From positions 1-51,698 of the forward strand of contig CAMVOS010000017.1 in NCBI GenBank assembly GCA_947169185.1: a DNA stretch of 51,698 nucleotides. Direction: 5' to 3'. This stretch comes from an uncultured Prevotella sp. GTDB taxonomy: Bacteria > Bacteroidota > Bacteroidia > Bacteroidales > Bacteroidaceae. Positions 51,572-51,698 of this stretch are shown one piece after another. The translations under genes and the position numbers were made by a program. The notes beneath the pieces are model-generated. The model had not been told where the DNA came from, made no database searches, and was given only the letters and a program-made list of their open reading frames with translations. How positions within the stretch are numbered: the first letter of the stretch is position 1; each line of letters starts with the position of its first letter.

Positions 51572-51579
51572 TACCTTTG
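51572..51579 (+). promoter_or_regulatory. -7 box (TACCTTTG) for tRNA-Leu
   Basis: Exact TACCTTTGC, with TTTGG at 51548-51552 about 20 bp upstream, placing the start about 60 nt before the tRNA. The 5' leader contains the small inverted repeat TTGACATCGTCAA (stem TTGAC/GTCAA, 51611-51623). Confidence 0.8.
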
Positions 51580-51645
51580 CACCCGCTAAAGTCAGGAACC
51601 CGAAAGGGAATTGACATCGTCAATCCAAAATTGACTCGTCGATAT

Positions 51646-51698
51646 GCGCCTGTGGCGGAATTGGTAGACGCGCTAGACTTAGGATCTAGTATCTCACG
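51646..51698 (+). tRNA. tRNA-Leu (anticodon TAG), 3' part cut by the window edge
   Basis: The sequence shows acceptor strand GCGCCTG, TG linker, a D arm GCGG...GGTAGACGC typical of leucine tRNAs, and anticodon stem CTAGA/TCTAG around CTTAGGA (anticodon TAG, codon CUA). The variable arm begins at the right edge; the rest is outside the window. Confidence 0.9.

Overview
This is a Bacteroidota chromosome segment, most likely from a gut or rumen Prevotella-type bacterium (Prevotella/Segatella/Xylanibacter). The evidence is a SusC/SusD pair inside a polysaccharide-utilisation locus, many Bacteroidetes-type promoters (-7 box TAnnTTTG, usually TACCTTTG), almost no Shine-Dalgarno sequences, BspA-type repeat proteins, and candidate type IX secretion C-terminal tails. 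There are 37 credible protein genes, one complete tRNA, and one tRNA cut by the right edge. No phage, insertion sequence or CRISPR array was seen.

Layout. 28-2841 (minus): a polytopic membrane protein and a lipoprotein beta-propeller carrying a CxxCH haem-c motif, closed by a strong terminator. 2876-17536 (minus): a carbohydrate locus in two transcription units. One is SusC-SusD. The other is GH31 / SASA esterase / tandem-domain esterase / CE15 glucuronoyl esterase / GH31. It is rich in side-chain-removing enzymes and has no backbone endo-hydrolase in view. 17600-23819 (minus): a self-contained glycine cleavage operon, lplA-gcvT-gcvH-gcvPA-gcvPB-lpd. 23913-28731 (plus): dxs-trkA-trkH behind two tandem promoters. 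28837-33200 (minus): a secreted beta-helix protein and a 1138-aa BspA-like repeat protein. 33233-35107 (minus): an ABC-type ATPase plus a DUF4435/TOPRIM-like protein, a pair resembling the PARIS/OLD class of defence modules. 35152-36105 (plus): an EamA transporter, then a bidirectional terminator. 36140-38333 (minus): glycyl-tRNA synthetase and an FKBP lipoprotein. 38377-38530 (plus): tRNA-Val. 38576-42838 (minus): a run of small exported proteins with nearly identical leader DNA. 42973-45916 (minus): an HU-like protein followed by a fused double AraC-type membrane regulator. 46140-46933 (minus): a class II Fic protein. 46997-51547 (plus): parC, an outer-membrane barrel protein and an S41 peptidase. 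51572-51698 (plus): the start of tRNA-Leu.

The most unusual signal is a layer of very short tandem repeats, mostly with a 7-bp period (also 8, 9, 21 and 22), in operon spacers, promoter regions and coding sequence. One heptamer family (GAGGTRA) encodes the same peptide EVRGE in three unrelated proteins. Where it lies inside a gene, it is altered at the positions that would be stop codons; at one gene end it supplies the stop. A second family (TTGGCTR) encodes the hydrophobic core of signal peptides or membrane helices (LLAVGYW/LLAVGCW) in unrelated proteins. Other points of interest are the double AraC fusion, the 21-bp repeat array upstream of the HU-like gene, and the compact ATPase/TOPRIM pair.

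All functional calls come from reading motifs and translated sequence by eye; no database search was possible.
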